Below, in pieces: positions 23,955-34,397 of a stretch of DNA of 64,000 bases (position 1 is its first letter; every line of letters starts with the position of its first letter). Made by a program: the position numbers and the translations under genes. Origin of the DNA: an uncultured Pelagibacteraceae bacterium (GTDB lineage: Bacteria > Pseudomonadota > Alphaproteobacteria > Pelagibacterales > Pelagibacteraceae); NCBI GenBank assembly GCA_902535255.1, contig CACASQ010000001.1:1-64000 (forward strand). The letters are read 5' to 3'. Below the pieces are notes generated by a model that was not told where the DNA came from, ran no database searches, and saw nothing but the letters and a program-made list of their open reading frames with translations.

Positions 23955-26135
23955 ATGCAAATTACTGATAAGATAATTGAAAATCATGGATTAACTAAAG
24001 ATGAATATAAAAATATTCAAAAATTATTAAAAAGAAATCCAAACCTACTCGAGCTAGGAATTTTTTCTGCCATGTGGAACGAACACTGTTCGTATAAATC
24101 TTCTAGAATTCACTTAAAAAAGTTACCAACTAAAGGAAAACAGGTAATTCAAGGACCAGGGGAGAATGCTGGAGTAATTGATATCGGCGATGAGGATGCA
24201 ATAATTTTTAAAATAGAAAGTCACAATCATCCCTCATACATTGAGCCTTATCAAGGGGCTGCAACTGGTGTTGGGGGGATTTTAAGAGATGTTTTTACAA
24301 TGGGCGCTAGACCGATTGCATTATTAAATTCAATTCATTTTGGATCGCCTTCACACCCAAAAACTAAAAGCTTGCTTAATGGAGTAGTTTCAGGAATTGG
24401 CGGTTATGGAAATTGTATAGGAATCCCGACAGTTGCAGGTGAAACAAAATTTAATGAAACTTATAATGAAAATATTTTGGTAAATGCTATGGCCGTTGGG
24501 CACGCAAAAAAAAGTAAAATATTTTACTCAAAAGCTAAGGGTGTTAATAAAGCAGTTGTTTATGTTGGGTCTAAAACTGGTCGGGATGGTATTCATGGTG
24601 CATCTATGGCATCAGCAGAATTTGATGAGAACTCCGAAGAGAAAAAACCAACTGTTCAAGTTGGTGATCCATTTACAGAAAAATTATTACTCGAAGCATG
24701 TTTAGAATTAATGAGAGATGATTCTATAATTGCTATTCAAGATATGGGTGCAGCTGGATTAACTTCCTCAAGTGTTGAGATGGCCTCAAAAGGTTTATTA
24801 GGAATTGAGCTAAATCTCGAAAAAGTTCCTTGTAGAGAGGAAAATATGACTCCTTATGAAATGATGCTTTCTGAAAGCCAAGAAAGGATGTTGATCATTT
24901 TGGAAGATGGTAAGGAAAACCACGCGAGAGAAATCTTCAAAAAGTGGGATTTAGATTTTGTAGTAATTGGTAAAACTACTAATACAGGAAATTTAACCTT
25001 GAGATATAACGACAATCTTGAAGGTGAAATTCCAATTAGTTTACTTTCTTCTAGCGCTCCAATTTATGAAAGAGAATTTTCCAAAAAAAGAGTTCCAACC
25101 GATAAAATTAAAATTAAAGACCTAAAAAAAATTAAACTTGAGGATGCTTTATTAAAAATTTTATCATCACCAAACCATTCTAATAAAAGTTGGATTACAA
25201 ACCAATATGACCAAATGGTTATGTGTGATACCGCGCAAAGATCTGGTTCGGATGCAGCTGTTATAAGAATACATGGTAAAGATAAAGCTATTGCAGTGAC
25301 TGTAGACTCATCAGCTAATTATTGTAAATCTCATCCGTACACCGGGGGGAAACAAATTGTAAGTGAAAATTGGAGAAATCTAATTTCTGTAGGAGCAAAA
25401 CCTTTAGCAATTACTAACTGTCTTAATTTTGGTAATCCTGAAAATAAAGAAATTATGGGAGAGTTTGCAGAATGTTTAGACGGAATAAAAAAAGCTTGTG
25501 AATTTTTAAATTTTCCAGTCGTGTCAGGTAATGTATCTTTTTACAATGGTACTAATAACAAAAATATAGATCCGACACCAGTTATAGGTGGCGTGGGATT
25601 AATTAAAAAATTAGTGCAACCTATTAATCATATGTTTAAGGGAAATAACAATATAATTATACTTATTGGAAAAACTTTTGGTCATCTAGAGCAAAGTTGT
25701 TATTTAAAAGAGAATTATTCTATAATAAGTGGTAAGCCGCCTGAAGTTAATCTTATCAATGAAAAGAACAATGGAGAGGCAGTTCTAAATTTGATAAATC
25801 TGAATTTAATATCCTCAGCTCACGATATTTCAAGTGGAGGTTTGATTACAGCATTAAGCGAAATGTCAATAGGTTCAAATTTTGGAGTCAAAATTAAAAA
25901 ACCAAAAAAATTAACTAGTTCAATTGAGTATTTTTTTGGTGAGGACCAAAGTAGATATATTCTAGAAATTAATGAAAAAAATTTAATCGAAGTTGAGAAA
26001 ATACTTCAATCTAAAAATATATATTACGAAAAAATAGGTTTTACACAGGATAATAATTTTGAGATAGAAGGTGAAATGAAAATCAGCATAAATGACCTAT
26101 TTAAAGTTAATAACCAATGGTATAATAATTATTAA
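23955..26135 (+). CDS. purL: FGAM synthase large subunit PurL (short form)
   Basis: This 726-residue ATP-dependent amidotransferase is the small PurL that needs PurS and PurQ, unlike the 1300-residue gammaproteobacterial form. Motifs: [50 protein letters not shown] and [12 protein letters not shown]. It overlaps bolA by one base (TAATG). Confidence 0.97.
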   Translation: MQITDKIIENHGLTKDEYKNIQKLLKRNPNLLELGIFSAMWNEHCSYKSSRIHLKKLPTKGKQVIQGPGENAGVIDIGDEDAIIFKIESHNHPSYIEPYQGAATGVGGILRDVFTMGARPIALLNSIHFGSPSHPKTKSLLNGVVSGIGGYGNCIGIPTVAGETKFNETYNENILVNAMAVGHAKKSKIFYSKAKGVNKAVVYVGSKTGRDGIHGASMASAEFDENSEEKKPTVQVGDPFTEKLLLEACLELMRDDSIIAIQDMGAAGLTSSSVEMASKGLLGIELNLEKVPCREENMTPYEMMLSESQERMLIILEDGKENHAREIFKKWDLDFVVIGKTTNTGNLTLRYNDNLEGEIPISLLSSSAPIYEREFSKKRVPTDKIKIKDLKKIKLEDALLKILSSPNHSNKSWITNQYDQMVMCDTAQRSGSDAAVIRIHGKDKAIAVTVDSSANYCKSHPYTGGKQIVSENWRNLISVGAKPLAITNCLNFGNPENKEIMGEFAECLDGIKKACEFLNFPVVSGNVSFYNGTNNKNIDPTPVIGGVGLIKKLVQPINHMFKGNNNIIILIGKTFGHLEQSCYLKENYSIISGKPPEVNLINEKNNGEAVLNLINLNLISSAHDISSGGLITALSEMSIGSNFGVKIKKPKKLTSSIEYFFGEDQSRYILEINEKNLIEVEKILQSKNIYYEKIGFTQDNNFEIEGEMKISINDLFKVNNQWYNNY

Positions 26136-26365
26136 TGCCACTTCCTATTGACGAAATTAAAAAGCTTATTAAAGAGTCTATACCTGACGCTACAATTGAA
26201 ATTAAAGATTTAATGGGAGATAATAATCATTACTCTGCTACGGTAAAATCAAAACTATTTAATAACTTGAACAAAATTGAACAGCACAAACTTGTATATA
26301 AATCACTTAAGGGTAAAATGGGTAATGAATTACACGCTCTATCATTAATAACAGAAGGCAAATAA
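26135..26365 (+). CDS. bolA: BolA-family protein
   Basis: This 76-residue protein has the BolA fold signs: N-terminal LPIDEIKKLIKESIPDATIEIKD, DNNHYSATVKS and KLVYKSLKGKMGNELHALSL with the conserved C-terminal His. BolA proteins pair with monothiol glutaredoxins to bind a [2Fe-2S] cluster; the adjacent grxD gene supports this. It is linked to both neighbours by 1-nt overlaps. Confidence 0.92.
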   Translation: MPLPIDEIKKLIKESIPDATIEIKDLMGDNNHYSATVKSKLFNNLNKIEQHKLVYKSLKGKMGNELHALSLITEGK

Positions 26366-26682
26366 TGGAAATTAAAGATAAAATAAATAATGCAATTAAT
26401 GAAAACGATATTTGTTTATTTATGAAAGGAACGCCCGATTCACCTCAATGCGGATTTTCAATGGCTGTTACGAACATTTTAAAACATTTAAACGTAAAAT
26501 TTAAAGGGATAAATGTACTGGAGGATGAAAACTTAAGACAAGGTATTAAAGAATTTAGTGACTGGCCCACTATTCCTCAGCTTTATATCAAAGGAGAATT
26601 TATTGGTGGGTGCGACATAGTCAAAGAAATGTTTGAAAATGGTGAACTAAAAAAAATTTTTCAAGATAAAAATCTAATTTAA
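26365..26682 (+). CDS. grxD: Monothiol glutaredoxin (Grx4 type)
   Basis: This 105-residue protein has the CGFS active site (PDSPQCGFSMAV), the WPTIPQLY cis-Pro motif and FIGGCDIVKEM for glutathione binding. It carries or transfers Fe-S clusters, probably with the neighbouring BolA. Length is typical. Confidence 0.95.
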   Translation: MEIKDKINNAINENDICLFMKGTPDSPQCGFSMAVTNILKHLNVKFKGINVLEDENLRQGIKEFSDWPTIPQLYIKGEFIGGCDIVKEMFENGELKKIFQDKNLI

Positions 26683-26945
26683 TGAAAAATTATATTTATA
26701 AAATAATAATTTTTATAATAGCAACAATTATTATTTTTGAGTTTACAATAGGTAAACATATTGACCAATTCAACGAAAAAGTTGAATACTTTACAACGAA
26801 AGAAGGAAGAAAAGAGATGGTTTCATCTTTGAAAAAAGAAATTAGAAAAGCTAATGAAAAAGAAAATTATCTTGATGAAGAAGAGAGAGTTTTATTAAGA
26901 AATTTTATAATAAAAATTAAGAAAGAATTACAGTTAGAGAATTAA
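26682..26945 (+). CDS. Small membrane-anchored protein, unknown
   Basis: This 87-residue product has one N-terminal membrane helix (IYKIIIFIIATIIIFEF) and a charged Lys/Glu-rich helical tail likely facing the periplasm. I recognise no family. It begins at the grxD stop (1-nt overlap) and ends overlapping the convergent glycosyltransferase gene by 4 nt. Confidence 0.65.
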   Translation: MKNYIYKIIIFIIATIIIFEFTIGKHIDQFNEKVEYFTTKEGRKEMVSSLKKEIRKANEKENYLDEEERVLLRNFIIKIKKELQLEN

Positions 26946-28522
26946 GAACACTTAAATATTTTAGCCAAAATTAAGTCTTCCTTAGAAAAGTTCATTTTTA
27001 CCTGCTCTGAATGAATAAGTTCACATTTATTTGGCACTCCTTTATTTGTAGCTCTTTCAGTTAATGCCACGTAAAAAGGTCTCTCATTTTTTTTGTGTAG
27101 CTCATTAAAAGGTTTAAAACATTGATTACTATTATTTAAGAAAAATATTATTCTATCATTTGTGTTTGATATAATACAGTCATCGGGATTTAAATTTTCT
27201 GAATTAATAAAATTTGCAACGTTTTTAGTTGATACACCCCAGTAATCTAATTCAAAATTATTACTTATTTTCATAAAAATATTTGAATTATTCAACCAAA
27301 TATAGTTGTAGGGAAATAATTTAATATTTTGAAATAAAAATAAAATAATTGAAAATCCAATCAATGCTAAACCTAATTTTTTTTTGAAATTAAACATTAT
27401 AATTAACGAAATAATAAAAATTAACGGTATCAAAAATAAAACTTGTCTTAATTCATCATACAAATTTACGTTAAAGAGAATTAGTAAAAGCATAATTACT
27501 ATTACAGATATGGATAATGCGCCTATAATTATTAAATTTTCCTTATTTTTAAAAAGTTTTTTTTCAACAAAAGGAAAAACTAATAATCCAAAAAGAATAA
27601 TAAGCGGTAATTTAAAAAATAACCAAATAAATAAATAACTAGATGGTAAATTTTGTGCTTTCATACAATCCCCTAATGTAATTGTGCAAACCGTTTGAAT
27701 ATGTTGACTCATAAAACTTATCGCTTTAAAAAAATTTAAGGGATTATCCCAAAAATTTGGGTTAAATAGAAAAGTAGTGGCAATAAAAACTAAACTAAAT
27801 ATTGAAATCATTCTTATATTTTTAATCAAAAAATAAAATAAATTCTTTTTGAAAATATTTGTGTAAAAAATCAAAAAAACTAAATATTCAATGAAAATTA
27901 AAACTCCACTGATACGAATTGAAATTAAATATGAAGTAAGTGTTGCAAGTAAAATGATATTTTTAGATCTTATTTTTTCATAATAAAAATATTCATTCAT
28001 TATTTTAATTATAAAATAGGTACAAATTAACCATATAGACATTGAAGGTATGTCTTTGACATTAAAAAAACTATGTCCAAGTAAATAAGGGTAAGTGAGA
28101 AAAAGAATTGTACTTATGTTTGAAAAAAATCTATCTTTAGTAAATAATAATATAATTTTTTTAAAATATATAGCTGACAAAATAAAAAAGATAAAAACTA
28201 CAGGATGTTTTATCAGCAGTTTAGATCCGGAACTATTAATTTCGTTATAATTAATCAGTTGAGAAAATAATAATTCCAAAGGTGTTGAAATCAGATAGAA
28301 CCCAATCCCATAAAATCCAAAATAAGAGTCTAAAAGTTCAACACTTTCCTTAGTATTTAGGAAAATATTTGAAATTTTAGACTTATTCAATTCCCATACT
28401 AAATTACTATGTGCTTCATCATGAGTGATGCCAACATTGAGAGAATAGAAAATACCAATAAAAAAATATAATAATAAGAAATAATTAAAATAATTGTCTT
28501 TAAAACTTAAATTTTTTTTCAT
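26942..28522 (-). CDS. Polytopic membrane glycosyltransferase, GT-C type
   Basis: This 526-residue protein has about ten hydrophobic helices and an acidic pair in the first periplasmic loop (GITHDEAHSN), the layout of GT-C enzymes that use lipid-linked sugars (PMT/ArnT-like). A hydrophilic C-terminal domain follows. It probably adds sugar to a surface or exported molecule. It lies 10 nt downstream of the methyltransferase gene. Exact family and substrate unknown. Confidence 0.65.
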   Translation of the reverse strand: MKKNLSFKDNYFNYFLLLYFFIGIFYSLNVGITHDEAHSNLVWELNKSKISNIFLNTKESVELLDSYFGFYGIGFYLISTPLELLFSQLINYNEINSSGSKLLIKHPVVFIFFILSAIYFKKIILLFTKDRFFSNISTILFLTYPYLLGHSFFNVKDIPSMSIWLICTYFIIKIMNEYFYYEKIRSKNIILLATLTSYLISIRISGVLIFIEYLVFLIFYTNIFKKNLFYFLIKNIRMISIFSLVFIATTFLFNPNFWDNPLNFFKAISFMSQHIQTVCTITLGDCMKAQNLPSSYLFIWLFFKLPLIILFGLLVFPFVEKKLFKNKENLIIIGALSISVIVIMLLLILFNVNLYDELRQVLFLIPLIFIISLIIMFNFKKKLGLALIGFSIILFLFQNIKLFPYNYIWLNNSNIFMKISNNFELDYWGVSTKNVANFINSENLNPDDCIISNTNDRIIFFLNNSNQCFKPFNELHKKNERPFYVALTERATNKGVPNKCELIHSEQVKMNFSKEDLILAKIFKCS

Positions 28523-28532
28523 TAGATTTATA

Positions 28533-29279
28533 TTAATGTTTTTTTTTAATAAAACAAATATCAGACTCCTTCAAATTTCCTTTATAAACACTTAGTGAGC
28601 TTACGTAGTCAAAAAGTTTATTTTGTTTTTTTTCGTCAATATAATTAGACTTAAAATAAGATTTTTCTTTAATTTTTGTAATAAGCGTGTCAATTAAAAT
28701 ATCATTTACGTTTTTATTTCTTGTAAAATAATTTGGAAATCTAAAATCTTCTATAACGTAAATACCATTTGAATTTAAATAATCAAAAAGTACACTTAAA
28801 CCTATTAGCATATCGCTCAAAAGATGCGATCCATCATCAATAATGATATCAAAACCTTGAATTTTTTCTTGATCAAAGATTTTGCTTATAGTTGAATGGA
28901 CTTTTTTGATATTTGCAATATCGAGCCCATAAACACTAATTTGTTTAGATGCGTATTTAAAATTGGAAATATTTATGTCAAAACAAAAAATTTTTGATTT
29001 TGGAAAATATTTTGAAAAAGCTGCCGCAGATGCACCGGCAAAAGAACCAAGCTCCAATATATTTATTTCTTTATTTTTAAAATTACTTAATTCATTAGTA
29101 TAAAACTTTGAATATCCATGACCTTTAGATTTATCTAAATTAAATACATTAGCTTTATCACTTCCATAATGATGAAATAATTCGTCCAAAGTGTTCAGAT
29201 CAAATATTTCATTATCAATATTTATTTTTCTTTTAAATTTAAATATTAAGTTTCTTTTGAAAAGACTGAAAAAATTCAA
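28533..29279 (-). CDS. Class I SAM-dependent methyltransferase
   Basis: This 248-residue protein has a Rossmann methyltransferase core: ILELGSFAGASAAAFSKYFP (glycine-rich SAM motif), FCFDI and IIDDGSHLLSDM, similar to the CmcI/sugar O-methyltransferase group. It starts directly after rpsD and precedes a membrane glycosyltransferase, so it may modify a glycan. The target is inferred only from context. Confidence 0.75.
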   Translation of the reverse strand: MNFFSLFKRNLIFKFKRKINIDNEIFDLNTLDELFHHYGSDKANVFNLDKSKGHGYSKFYTNELSNFKNKEINILELGSFAGASAAAFSKYFPKSKIFCFDINISNFKYASKQISVYGLDIANIKKVHSTISKIFDQEKIQGFDIIIDDGSHLLSDMLIGLSVLFDYLNSNGIYVIEDFRFPNYFTRNKNVNDILIDTLITKIKEKSYFKSNYIDEKKQNKLFDYVSSLSVYKGNLKESDICFIKKKH

Positions 29280-29897
29280 TTATCTTGAGTAATATTCAAT
29301 TACTAAATTAGGTTCCATAACAACTGGAAATGGAACTTCAGAAAATTTTGGTATTCTTATTAGTTTCGCAGTTTTATTCTTATCATCTAATTGAATATAT
29401 TCAGGAACATCTCTTTCTTTGCTTTGTATTGAACCATCAATGAAAGTTAATTTTTTTGATTTCTCTCTTACTTCTATTAAATCAGAATTTTTAACTGTAT
29501 AACTTGATATGTTAACTCTTTTTTTATTCACCTTTATGTGGCCGTGATTTATCATTTGTCTTGCTGAGAAAACAGTTGGAGCAAATTTGGCTCTATAAAT
29601 TACCGTATCAAGTCTACTTTCTAATAATGCAATAAGATTTTCAGTTGTATCACCTTTTCTTGATAACGCTTTTCTGTATATGTTTCGAAACTGCCTCTCA
29701 TTAATATTTCCATAATAAGCTTTTAGTTTCTGTTTAGCTTGTAACTGGATACCGTAGTCTGTTGGTTTGCCTTTTTTATTTTGACCATGTTGGCCTGGGG
29801 GATATGCTCTTGAATTAAATGGACTTTTTGGCCGTCCCCATAAATTTGCTTTAAGTCTTCTATCAACTTTATGCTTTGATTTAAGTCTTTTTGTCAT
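29280..29897 (-). CDS. rpsD: 30S ribosomal protein S4
   Basis: This 205-residue protein binds 16S rRNA early in 30S assembly. It begins [20 protein letters not shown] and has the S4 RNA-binding domain ([33 protein letters not shown]). As in many alphaproteobacteria it stands alone, outside the rpoA cluster, and starts an operon with the methyltransferase. Confidence 0.97.
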   Translation of the reverse strand: MTKRLKSKHKVDRRLKANLWGRPKSPFNSRAYPPGQHGQNKKGKPTDYGIQLQAKQKLKAYYGNINERQFRNIYRKALSRKGDTTENLIALLESRLDTVIYRAKFAPTVFSARQMINHGHIKVNKKRVNISSYTVKNSDLIEVREKSKKLTFIDGSIQSKERDVPEYIQLDDKNKTAKLIRIPKFSEVPFPVVMEPNLVIEYYSR

Positions 29898-29947
29898 ATT
29901 TAATTTCTGAGTGTTTATAAGACTTCAGGTCTATTTGTCAATTATGG

Positions 29948-30667
29948 TTAATGATTATTTTTAGATAATGAACTTATAATACTAGCTAAAATCCTTAATT
30001 CTTTATCATTTGGCTCAAGTCTGTAAATTAAATTATTAATATTTGTTAACATTGACTGTCTTTTTTCTTTTGGAATGAAAAAATCCTTTCTTTCTAGTAA
30101 AATCACTAGATGATTAATAAGAGAAATCACTTTACCTTTTGATGCTACCTTTATCTCTTTGCCTCTTTTCAAAAATAGATTTTTATTCAAATACTTGAAA
30201 ATCTCATAACAAATGATTGTCACAGAGTGAGATAAATTTAATGATTTAAATTTTTTTGAAGTAGGAATTTGTAAAATAAAGTTTGATAATGAAACATCCT
30301 GATTTGACAAACCTGAAGCTTCGGGGCCAAACATAAATCCAATATTCGAGTTTTTCTTTTTTCTTAAAATTTCAAAAAAATTTTTAAAAGTGATATGTTT
30401 TTTGTTAATATCTCTTCTCCTGGCACTCAATGAAATGATTATATCAAACTCACTGATAGCATCATAAGTGTTATCAAAAACTTTTGTAGTTCTTATGATA
30501 TCATATGCACCAACGGAGGTTGTTTTAGCTTTACGATTAGGGAAAACAAATTTGGGTGAAACAATATTCAGTTTTTTAAAACCAAAATTTTTCATTGATC
30601 GTGCGCACGCTCCGATGTTCTCACCTAATTGAGGTTTTACTAAAATAAACCCAAATTTATTTTTCAT
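29948..30667 (-). CDS. trmJ: tRNA/rRNA 2'-O-methyltransferase, TrmJ family
   Basis: This 239-residue SPOUT enzyme has FILVKPQLGENIGACARSMKNFG, VGAYDII, FGPEASGLSNQDV and LNLSHSVTIICYE, the order seen in TrmJ, which methylates position 32 of tRNA. It overlaps cimA by 11 nt. Target inferred from family. Confidence 0.87.
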   Translation of the reverse strand: MKNKFGFILVKPQLGENIGACARSMKNFGFKKLNIVSPKFVFPNRKAKTTSVGAYDIIRTTKVFDNTYDAISEFDIIISLSARRRDINKKHITFKNFFEILRKKKNSNIGFMFGPEASGLSNQDVSLSNFILQIPTSKKFKSLNLSHSVTIICYEIFKYLNKNLFLKRGKEIKVASKGKVISLINHLVILLERKDFFIPKEKRQSMLTNINNLIYRLEPNDKELRILASIISSLSKNNH

Positions 30668-32261
30668 TCAAATTAGCTGGTGCTTTCTCTTTATAAAGCT
30701 TGTAATCCAAGCTATCAATCAGAGCTTTAAATGATGCTTCAATTATATTCGGAGATACACCAACAGTGAACCAGCTAATTCCAGATTTGTCAGTACTCTC
30801 AATTAACACTCTGGTGGTTGCCTCAGTGCCTGTATTTAAAATTCTTACTTTATAGTCTAAAAGCTTCAAATCAGAAAAAAAATTGTAATATTTAGTAACT
30901 TTTTTAAAATTTGTTCTAATTGCATTATCTAAAGCATTCACCGGTCCATTTCCTTCACCGTGGCATTCTATTTCTTTCCCATCAATCAAAAATACGACAC
31001 TTGCTTTTGTCTGGATATTATTCGATTTTGAAACATTTACATCATAGCTTTTAACATTAAGATATTCTGGTACTTTTCCTAACAATCTATTTGCTAATAA
31101 TTCAAAAGAGGCATCAGCTCCATCGTATGAGTATCCACTGAACTCTCTATCTTTTACCTCATCTAAAATTTTTTGAACATAAGGATCTTTTGAGTCAATC
31201 TTTACTCCGTACTTCTCGAGTCTAGATAAAATATTTGATCGACCAGATTGATTAGAAATTATTATGTTTCTATGATTACCAATGTGTTTTGGATCGACAT
31301 GTTCATAAGTTCTAGGATCTTTTTTAACTGCTGAAACATGAAGACCTCCTTTATGTGAAAAGGCAGAAGCGCCTACATAAGCCATATTCTTATTTGGTTT
31401 TCTATTAAGAATTTCATCTAATAATCTTGAACATTCAGTCAATGAAGATAATTTATCTTTTTTGATATTTATATCAAATCTATCACTAAAAGTTTTTTTT
31501 AAACACAAACTTGGTATAATTGACATTAAATTAGCGTTTCCACATCGTTCACCTAGGCCATTAATAGTACCTTGTATTTGTCTTACTCCAGACTCTATAG
31601 CGGCAAGAGAATTAGCCACTGCATTCTCCGTATCATTATGCGCATGTATACCTAGATTTTTTCCCGGGATAATTTTTGTTACTATATTTACAATCTCTCT
31701 AATCTCATTTGGTAAAGTTCCACCATTTGTATCACAAAGTACAACCCACCTAGCTCCATTATCATAAGCCTCTCGTAAACAATTAATAGCGTATTCAGGA
31801 TTTGCCTTGAAACCATCAAAAAAATGCTCAGCATCAAAAAGAAACTCTTTTTTATTTTTAACAAAATGTTTAGCTGTTTCTCTTATATTTTCTAAATTTT
31901 CATCATTTTTAATTCCTAAAGCTACTTTTACATGAAAGTCCCAAGACTTTCCTACCACGCAAACAGCAGGAGTATTTGCATTTAAAAGCGAAGCTAAACC
32001 TGGGTCATTATCAGCACTTCTTCCAGTTTTTTTTGTCATTCCGAAAGCAGTAAACAAAGTTTTAGACATTTTAGGTGGGTCTGAGAAAAATTTTGTGTCT
32101 ACTGGGTTTGCCCCAGGCCATCCACCTTCAATATAATCTACACCCAAATCTGACAGGACTTTAGCAATTTTGTTTTTATCTTCGATAGAAAAATCTACTC
32201 CTTCTGTTTGTGCTCCATCTCTCAATGTAGTGTCAAAAATATGTATTTTTTCTTTGCTCAT
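30657..32261 (-). CDS. cimA: Citramalate synthase
   Basis: This 534-residue enzyme condenses pyruvate and acetyl-CoA to citramalate, the first step of threonine-independent isoleucine synthesis. It has the DRE-TIM motif FDTTLRDGAQTEGVDFS, GIHAHNDTENAVANS and GTINGLGERCGNAN, and a C-terminal LeuA-like regulatory domain (EATTRVLIESTD). The LiCMS-type length and motifs separate it from LeuA. It overlaps cysS by ATGA. Confidence 0.93.
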   Translation of the reverse strand: MSKEKIHIFDTTLRDGAQTEGVDFSIEDKNKIAKVLSDLGVDYIEGGWPGANPVDTKFFSDPPKMSKTLFTAFGMTKKTGRSADNDPGLASLLNANTPAVCVVGKSWDFHVKVALGIKNDENLENIRETAKHFVKNKKEFLFDAEHFFDGFKANPEYAINCLREAYDNGARWVVLCDTNGGTLPNEIREIVNIVTKIIPGKNLGIHAHNDTENAVANSLAAIESGVRQIQGTINGLGERCGNANLMSIIPSLCLKKTFSDRFDINIKKDKLSSLTECSRLLDEILNRKPNKNMAYVGASAFSHKGGLHVSAVKKDPRTYEHVDPKHIGNHRNIIISNQSGRSNILSRLEKYGVKIDSKDPYVQKILDEVKDREFSGYSYDGADASFELLANRLLGKVPEYLNVKSYDVNVSKSNNIQTKASVVFLIDGKEIECHGEGNGPVNALDNAIRTNFKKVTKYYNFFSDLKLLDYKVRILNTGTEATTRVLIESTDKSGISWFTVGVSPNIIEASFKALIDSLDYKLYKEKAPANLNEK

Positions 32262-33607
32262 TTGTATTTCCAGATTGTTTTATCTTTTTGATCCTCTATT
32301 ACAATCCCTTTGGATAGGAGTTCATCTCTTATTTTATCGGCTAATTTATAATCACCTTTATTTTTAGCGTCAATTCTGTCTTTTATTTTCTCTTTTATAA
32401 AACTTTCCGAAATATTGATCTGTCTTTTTTTTAAATTATCCCAGTCTTGCTTTGATACATTGAATAATCCTATCATTCTACAAGCCTGATTAAATTTTAA
32501 TTTTTTTTCATTATCCCCGTCTCTTGCAGCATTATATAATTCGTGAATTCTAGCGATAAACCCAGGGGTGTTTAAATCATCAAGCAAAAATTCATCTGCT
32601 TTAAAGTTTACATCCTTTGTCTCCTCCAAATAAAGATTATACCATTTATCCAATACTTTTTTTTGATTTTTAAGAAGCTCGTCATTCCAATCAAGGGGTT
32701 GGCTATAATGAGCGCTTAAAAGAGCTAATCTAACAACTTGTCCGGAATATTTTTCTACAGCGTTGGAGATTGATATAACATTTCCTAATGACTTTGACAT
32801 TTTTTCTTTGTTAATTGTAACAAAACCGTTGTGTACCCAATAATTTGCAAACTTTTTTAAATTATTATTGCAACAAGATTGGGCTATTTCATTTTCATGG
32901 TGTGGAAAAATCAGGTCTAAACCTCCACCGTGAATATCTAAATTTTTCCCTAAATACTTCTCGCTCATAGCAGAACATTCCAAATGCCAACCAGGTCTTC
33001 CCCTTCCCCAAGGAGAATCCCAACCTGGATCTTCATCTTTAGAGGGTTTCCATAAAACAAAATCCAATGGATTTTTTTTTAAGCTTGAAATTTCTACTCT
33101 ACTTCCTGCTTTAAGCTCTTCTAAATTTTTATTAGATAGTTTTCCGTAGTCTTTAAAAGAAATAACAGAGAAATATACATGGCCTTTATTTTCGTAGGCA
33201 AAACCTTTTGAAATTAAAGAAACAGTCATTTGAATCATCTCTTTTATATGTTCAGTTGCTTTTGGCTCTATAGATGGCTCTAAACAATTTAAACTTTTGC
33301 AATTCTCGTGAAAAATTTTAGTAATTCTTTCAGTAATTTCGTTTATTCTTTTTTTATTTTTTTTTGATGCCTCAATTATTTTGTCATCAACATCTGTTAT
33401 ATTTCTCACATAAATTACTTTAGACCCGTATACAGACTTTAATACTCTAAATAAGATATCGAATACTACTAGTGTTCTTGCGTTTCCAACATGAGGACTT
33501 TCGTAAACAGTTGGGCCACAAGCATACAAAGAAATTTTTTTTGAGCTCAAAGGTTTGAAAATTTCTTTCTTTTTAGTAAATGAATTTGTTAGGTGAAGGC
33601 TACTCAT
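32258..33607 (-). CDS. cysS: Cysteinyl-tRNA synthetase
   Basis: This 449-residue class I synthetase has the HIGH-like SPHVGNART, KMSKSLGN for ATP binding, the LYACGPTVY zinc cysteine and GRGRPGWHLECSAMS with LDLIFPHHENEIAQ. It charges tRNA-Cys. It lies between nadE and cimA with 8- and 4-nt overlaps. Confidence 0.97.
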   Translation of the reverse strand: MSSLHLTNSFTKKKEIFKPLSSKKISLYACGPTVYESPHVGNARTLVVFDILFRVLKSVYGSKVIYVRNITDVDDKIIEASKKNKKRINEITERITKIFHENCKSLNCLEPSIEPKATEHIKEMIQMTVSLISKGFAYENKGHVYFSVISFKDYGKLSNKNLEELKAGSRVEISSLKKNPLDFVLWKPSKDEDPGWDSPWGRGRPGWHLECSAMSEKYLGKNLDIHGGGLDLIFPHHENEIAQSCCNNNLKKFANYWVHNGFVTINKEKMSKSLGNVISISNAVEKYSGQVVRLALLSAHYSQPLDWNDELLKNQKKVLDKWYNLYLEETKDVNFKADEFLLDDLNTPGFIARIHELYNAARDGDNEKKLKFNQACRMIGLFNVSKQDWDNLKKRQINISESFIKEKIKDRIDAKNKGDYKLADKIRDELLSKGIVIEDQKDKTIWKYK

Positions 33608-34337
33608 TAAATTTGCAAACTGGTATAGGATTCATTTTGTGTAAATTTTTTTTTCTTATTTCTAAATATTTTTGGTAATTTGGATCATTTTTGTCTTTCA
33701 TTGCCTTTTCAAGATCCTCATAGCTCATTCCAAGTTGTTGAACATCGTTTCTTCCATCATCCCATAGGCCATCTGTTGGTGGTGTATTGACTATATCATC
33801 AGAAATACCTAGATGTCTTCCGAGTTCCCAAACTTGTGTTTTAGTACAATCAGCTATCGGAGAAATATCTACTCCTCCATCACCATATTTAGTATAAAAA
33901 CCAACGCCAAAGTCTTCAACTTTATTTCCAGTGCCTACTACTATTCCATTATTCGCTGCAGCTACCTGATATAAAGTTGCCATTCTAAGTCTCGCTCTAG
34001 AATTAGCATATCCATGTTCATTATCAAATTTGTTTAAAACCTGAGAGAATGAAGTGAAAATTTTATCCATTTCTAGCACATGATGCTCAACGTTTTGGTA
34101 TTTTTCTTTTAACCATCGAGCATGTAGTAAGCTTAAATCATGTTGTGACTTAATTTGTTTTATCGGCATTGTTAACACAATAGTTTTACGACCAGTGTTT
34201 GCACATAAAGTACTTACAACGGATGAGTCTATTCCACCTGAGATTCCAACTACTAGAGTATTGGGTCTATTAGAAGCCGAATCACAATAGTTATTGATCC
34301 AATCGGTGATGATCTTAGCTCTTTTTTTTACATCCAT
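33600..34337 (-). CDS. nadE: NAD synthetase, ammonia-dependent
   Basis: This 245-residue enzyme amidates NaAD to NAD. It has the P-loop VVGISGGIDSSVVSTL, GTGNKVEDFGVGFYTKYGDG and a C-terminal PPTDGLW. The glutaminase domain of larger NadE proteins is absent. A good AGAGGTAAGG site precedes the ATG. Confidence 0.94.
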   Translation of the reverse strand: MDVKKRAKIITDWINNYCDSASNRPNTLVVGISGGIDSSVVSTLCANTGRKTIVLTMPIKQIKSQHDLSLLHARWLKEKYQNVEHHVLEMDKIFTSFSQVLNKFDNEHGYANSRARLRMATLYQVAAANNGIVVGTGNKVEDFGVGFYTKYGDGGVDISPIADCTKTQVWELGRHLGISDDIVNTPPTDGLWDDGRNDVQQLGMSYEDLEKAMKDKNDPNYQKYLEIRKKNLHKMNPIPVCKFNE

Positions 34338-34368
34338 AATAAGTACCTTACCTCTCTTTTAAGGTTTG

Positions 34369-34397
34369 GTCTTAATAATTACAATAATTATTAAGAC
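34369..34397. terminator. 12-bp perfect inverted repeat at the DAHP synthase stop
   Basis: GTCTTAATAATT and AATTATTAAGAC flank a 5-nt loop; the DAHP synthase stop codon lies inside the right arm. It lies between the end of that gene and the nadE start. There is no clear U-run on the minus side, so it may be a Rho-assisted terminator, a stabilising 3' hairpin or an operator for nadE. Confidence 0.5.
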
